From Amarolinea aalborgensis (GTDB lineage: Bacteria; Chloroflexota; Anaerolineae; SSC4; Amarolineaceae): DNA of 64,000 bases. Under the pieces are notes generated by a model. That model ran no database searches. It saw only the letters and a list, made by a program, of their open reading frames with translations, and was not told the origin of the DNA. Every line of letters begins with the position of its first letter. Position 1 is the first letter of the stretch. The stretch lies in assembly GCF_900491745.1 (NCBI RefSeq), contig NZ_UETR01000003.1:310001-374000 (forward strand), written 5' to 3'. The translations under genes and the position numbers were made by a program. Below are positions 61,228 through 64,000 of the stretch, in pieces.

Positions 61228-62415
61228 ATGGCTGAGCGGACGTGGAGCGACATCGAGGACGAGCACAGCAGCGGTTGCTATCCGAAACGACCGCTGACCC
61301 TGGTGCGCGGGGAAGGCGTGTGGGTGTGGGATGACGCGGGGCGGCGTTATCTCGACTGCACCAGCGGCCAGGGCGTGGCGCTGATCGGCCACGCGCATCC
61401 GGCCGTGGCCGCGGCTGTGGCGCAGCAGGCCGCGACGCTCATCACGTGTCCAGAGATCTTCTACAACGACCGGCGGGCGACCCTACTGGCGCGGTTAGCG
61501 GGGCTGGCCCCGGCCGGTTTGACCCGCGCCTTCCTGTGCAACTCCGGCACGGAGGCGGTGGAGGCCGCGCTCAAGTTTGCCCGCCTGCTGACCGGCCGGC
61601 CGGGCGTCATCGCCATGCAGCGCAGCTTTCACGGCCGCACCTTTGGCAGCCTGAGCGCGACGTGGGAGCCGAAGTACCGCCAGCCCTTCGAGCCGCTGGT
61701 GCCTGGCTTCCGCCATGTCCCGTATGACAACCTGGAGGCGCTGGCGGCCAGCCTCGATGATCAGACGGCGGCCGTCATCGTTGAGCCGGTGCAGGGCGAA
61801 GGGGGCGCGCGGCCCCCCAGCCCTGGCTACCTGGCCGGCGTGCAGACGCTGTGCCGCCAGGCCGGCGCGCTGCTGATCGCGGATGAGGTGCAGACCGGTT
61901 TTGGGCGCACGGGGCGCTGGTTCGGCTGCCAGCACGATGACGTAACGCCCGATTTGATGGCCCTGGGCAAAGGCATCGCCGGCGGCGTGCCGATGGGCGC
62001 GGCGCTGCTGCATGAACGCTTTGGCCCGCTGCCCGCAGGCAGCCACGGCTCCACCTTTGGCGGCAACCCGTTGGCCTGCGCTGCGGCCCTGGCGACGCTC
62101 GCTGTGCTGGAACGGGACGATCTGCCCGGCCAGGCGGCCGCCAAGGGCGCGTATCTCCTGGCGCAGTTGCAGGCCCGCGTAGCACCTTTGCCCGTGGTGC
62201 GGCAGGTGCGCGGACGCGGCCTGCTGATCGGCGTCGAGCTGCGCACGCGGGTCACGCCCTATCTGCAAAGCCTGCAGGCCCTGGGCGTGTTGGCGCTGCC
62301 GGCTGGCCCCACGGTGTTGCGCCTGCTGCCGCCGTTGGTCATCACGCACACGCAGCTAGATCAGGCCGTGGAGGCTGTCGCTGCTGCTCTTGCCGGAACC
62401 ACCGCGGGAGATTAG
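61228..62415 (+). CDS. lysJ: LysW-lysine semialdehyde aminotransferase
   Basis: 395 residues, class III (ArgD-like) PLP aminotransferase using glutamate as donor. Motifs: YLDCTSGQGVALIGHAHP, FLCNSGTEAVEAALKFAR, HGRTFGSLSAT, the PLP Asp in LLIADEVQTGFGRTGRWF and the Schiff-base Lys in LMALGKGIAGGVPMGA. It forms LysW-gamma-lysine. It begins 6 nt after lysZ. LysJ enzymes often also act in arginine synthesis. Confidence 0.93.
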   Translation: MAERTWSDIEDEHSSGCYPKRPLTLVRGEGVWVWDDAGRRYLDCTSGQGVALIGHAHPAVAAAVAQQAATLITCPEIFYNDRRATLLARLAGLAPAGLTRAFLCNSGTEAVEAALKFARLLTGRPGVIAMQRSFHGRTFGSLSATWEPKYRQPFEPLVPGFRHVPYDNLEALAASLDDQTAAVIVEPVQGEGGARPPSPGYLAGVQTLCRQAGALLIADEVQTGFGRTGRWFGCQHDDVTPDLMALGKGIAGGVPMGAALLHERFGPLPAGSHGSTFGGNPLACAAALATLAVLERDDLPGQAAAKGAYLLAQLQARVAPLPVVRQVRGRGLLIGVELRTRVTPYLQSLQALGVLALPAGPTVLRLLPPLVITHTQLDQAVEAVAAALAGTTAGD

Positions 62416-62435
62416 CGGCCTCACCTCAACCCCCG

Positions 62436-62472
62436 CCCCTTCTCCTCTCCGCGCGGCGGAGAGGAGAAGGGG
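62436..62472. repeat. Perfect 15-bp palindrome after lysJ
   Basis: CCCCTTCTCCTCTCC and GGAGAGGAGAAGGGG flank GCGCGGC. It could partly terminate or stabilise the upstream transcript; no T-run follows. Confidence 0.65.
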
Positions 62473-62545
62473 GGAAGAGGGCGGCTGTCGTTCGGTCTCC
62501 TGGCTGGCCGACGCTGGCACAAGAGAGTGTGATTCGGCGCAGAGG

Positions 62546-62661
62546 GCGTCGTCACGCCGGAGGCGTGACCTACGGCGTGGCTTACACAATCTGCAAGAAA
62601 CCATCACACAAGGACACAAAGGCGCACAAGAGCTACTTCGTGTCTCCGTGCCTTTGTGTGA
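62546..62661. repeat. Lone REP-like fragment and a CACAAAGG palindrome
   Basis: GTCACGCCGGAGGCGTGACCTAC (62548-62572; described by its two halves GTCACGCCGGAG and GCGTGACCTAC) matches the units of the array at 26143. It is followed by an imperfect palindrome with CACAAAGGCGCAC and GTGCCTTTGTGTG. The 62416-62709 gap contains no gene. Confidence 0.6.
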
Positions 62662-62709
62662 GCCATTCGATTCCAGCTTTTTCGGGTTGGGGATTGGGGA
62701 TTTTGCGCG

Positions 62710-63795
62710 ATGAACGACACACAGGCCGTCCAACTCCTGCAGGAGATGATCGAGATCGAAAGCCTCTCCGGCGGCGAAGGCCGTCATGCAGCCTTCCTGG
62801 TGGAGCAGATGATAGCCAATGACTACACGAAGGCCTGCGTGGATGAGGCCGGCAATGCCGTCGGCGAGATGGGCGACCCCGCGGCGCCGCGCACGATCGT
62901 GCTGCTAGGCCATCAAGATACCGTTCCGGGACGGATTCCGGTGCGCATCGAAGACGGCAGGCTGTTTGGTCGCGGCGCCGTGGACGCCAAAGGGCCGCTG
63001 GCCGCATTCACTGCGGCCGTGGCGCGGATCGGCCCCCGGCCCGGCGTGCGCTTCGTGGTCGTCGGCGCGACCGAGGAAGAGGCTGCCAGCAGCCGGGGCG
63101 CACGCCTGATCCGCGACCGCTTCCTGGCCGAGGGCGTCCCCGCCGCGTGCCTGATCGGCGAACCGAGCGGCTGGGAGCGCGTGACGTTGGGTTACAAAGG
63201 GCGCCTGCTGGCCGATCTGCACGTCGCCGGCCCGTGCGGCCACAGCGCCGGCGACCGCCTGGGCGTCAACGAACAGGCTGCAGCCTGGTGGCAGAGCGTC
63301 ATTGGCTACACGAAAGCGCACAACGAAAACTGGGAAGGCCCCTTTCGCCAACTGCTGCCCAGCCTGCGCAGCCTGGCGAGCGGCGCCGACGGCCTGCGCG
63401 AGTGGGCCGATCTGCGCGTGGGGCTGCGCCTGCCGCCGGCCTGTGACCTGGCCGCCCTGCAAGCCGACATGACCGCGCTTGCGCAGCAGGTCAACGCTGC
63501 GCAAGCGTCGTTCACGCTGACCTTCTCCGGTCAGGAGCCTGCCTACGTCGCCGACAAGAACACCCCGTTGGCCCGCGCCCTGCTGACCGGCATCCGCCAG
63601 GAAGGCGGCCGGCCCGGCTACCTGCTCAAGACCGGCACCAGCGACATGAACGTCGTCGGCCCGGCCTGGCGCTGCCCCATCCTGGCCTATGGCCCCGGTG
63701 ATTCCAGCCTCGATCACACGCCAGGGGAGCACATCGAGATCGTGGAGTACCTGCGCGCGATTCGGGTGTTGGAGGCGGCGTTAGGCAAGCTGTAG
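62710..63795 (+). CDS. lysK: LysW-lysine hydrolase (carboxypeptidase)
   Basis: 361 residues, M20 family. It cleaves the isopeptide bond and releases lysine and LysW. Metal-binding and catalytic residues: LLGHQDTVPG (H, D), LFGRGAVDAKGPLAAF, VVGATEEEAASSRGA (E-E), LIGEPSG and the C-terminal LDHTPGEHIEIVEYL. It ends the cluster. The ATG lacks an obvious ribosome-binding site and is separated from lysJ by 294 nt of repeats. Confidence 0.94.
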   Translation: MNDTQAVQLLQEMIEIESLSGGEGRHAAFLVEQMIANDYTKACVDEAGNAVGEMGDPAAPRTIVLLGHQDTVPGRIPVRIEDGRLFGRGAVDAKGPLAAFTAAVARIGPRPGVRFVVVGATEEEAASSRGARLIRDRFLAEGVPAACLIGEPSGWERVTLGYKGRLLADLHVAGPCGHSAGDRLGVNEQAAAWWQSVIGYTKAHNENWEGPFRQLLPSLRSLASGADGLREWADLRVGLRLPPACDLAALQADMTALAQQVNAAQASFTLTFSGQEPAYVADKNTPLARALLTGIRQEGGRPGYLLKTGTSDMNVVGPAWRCPILAYGPGDSSLDHTPGEHIEIVEYLRAIRVLEAALGKL

Positions 63796-63925
63796 ATCAG
63801 AGATCAGAGATCGGAGATTAGAGATCAGGGATTACGAATGTTCTCCCTTTCTACCGGCCTCCAATCTCCGGTCTCCAATCTCCGGTCTCCAATCTCCAGT
63901 CTCCAATCTCCGGTCTCCAATCCTC
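63796..63925. repeat. Heptamer palindrome, family 1
   Basis: It begins at the lysK stop. AGATCAG/AGATCGG/AGATTAG heptamers, a short centre, then long alternating CTCCAAT and CTCCGGT units. It may double as the transcript end of the lys operon. Confidence 0.8.
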
Positions 63926-63932
63926 ACATCTG

Positions 63933-63941
63933 TGGTATAAT
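63933..63941 (+). promoter_or_regulatory. Extended -10 promoter at the window edge
   Basis: TGGTATAAT fits an extended -10 element. Transcription would start near 63948, ahead of the gene start at 63995. Confidence 0.55.
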
Positions 63942-63994
63942 ATCTCCATGCCCCCGTTCCGTCACCACCCGCCGCAGGACGGCAAGGAGCATCC

Positions 63995-64000
63995 ATGGAA
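63995..64000 (+). CDS. Start of a gene cut by the window edge
   Basis: ATG at 63995 has AAGGAG (63984-63989) at 5-nt spacing and a promoter just upstream. Only two codons are present, so nothing can be said of the product. An in-frame alternative ATG at 63948 would be nearly leaderless. Confidence 0.5.

Overview
The window looks like a chromosomal segment of a GC-rich (roughly 60%) bacterium of the Chloroflexota, probably an Anaerolineae/Ardenticatenia-type lineage. This is inferred from three things: a complete LysW-type lysine cluster, citramalate-route isoleucine synthesis, and very large secreted proteins built from SdrD-B, DUF11, DNRLRE and dockerin-like modules. No rRNA, tRNA, phage, transposase or CRISPR array was seen.

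Layout. 1-3.3 kb: end of an unknown gene, then a secreted four-repeat protein with a dockerin-like C-terminus. 3.4-4.8 kb: a nested repeat element and a two-gene unit (thioredoxin-like 2Fe-2S ferredoxin plus an unknown partner). 5.2-17.3 kb: one gene for a 4028-residue secreted repeat protein. 17.5-23.2 kb: minus-strand GT39-like and GT2 glycosyltransferases, an MBL-fold hydrolase and an MFS transporter. 23.3-28.3 kb: a secreted LTD/phospholipase-D/dockerin protein, an eight-copy palindromic repeat array, and a lipoprotein M1 peptidase. 28.3-47.5 kb: branched-chain amino acid genes, all on the minus strand: ilvD apart, then the ilvB-ilvN-ilvC-leuA-gltB-leuC-leuD-(small gene)-leuB-HAD-cimA series. 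47.7-52.7 kb: a secreted M14 carboxypeptidase with a dockerin-like end, an Rpn/PD-(D/E)XK-type protein and a YitT-type membrane protein. 52.7-63.8 kb: hcs-nudix-lysT-lysU-hicd-lysW-lysX-lysY-lysZ-lysJ-lysK, which encodes the route from 2-oxoglutarate to lysine except the aminoadipate aminotransferase (LysN). The last bases hold a promoter and the start of another gene.

Regulation. Both amino-acid operons start with a near-consensus promoter (TTGACA, 17-nt spacer), a short leader peptide rich in the end-product amino acid, and an intrinsic terminator. The lys leader carries five Lys-relevant features: four Lys codons, a 1:2 pairing over those codons, a 2:3 antiterminator and a 3:4 terminator. 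The ilvB leader is Leu/Val/Ile-rich and is followed by two tandem terminators. These are the strongest new regulatory calls in the window.

Repeats. The intergenic regions are colonised by imperfect palindromes whose arms are tandem heptanucleotides. Family 1 uses AGATCGG/AGATCAG-like units and family 2 uses AGCATTC/GTTCCGC-like units. Because seven is not a multiple of three, three units encode a heptapeptide that is the same in every frame. These elements have entered genes without breaking them: a 55-codon insert in lysT, an insert in the GT39-like protein, the N-terminus of gltB, and the C-termini of hicd, lysZ and others. This in-frame invasion is the most unusual genome-scale feature here.
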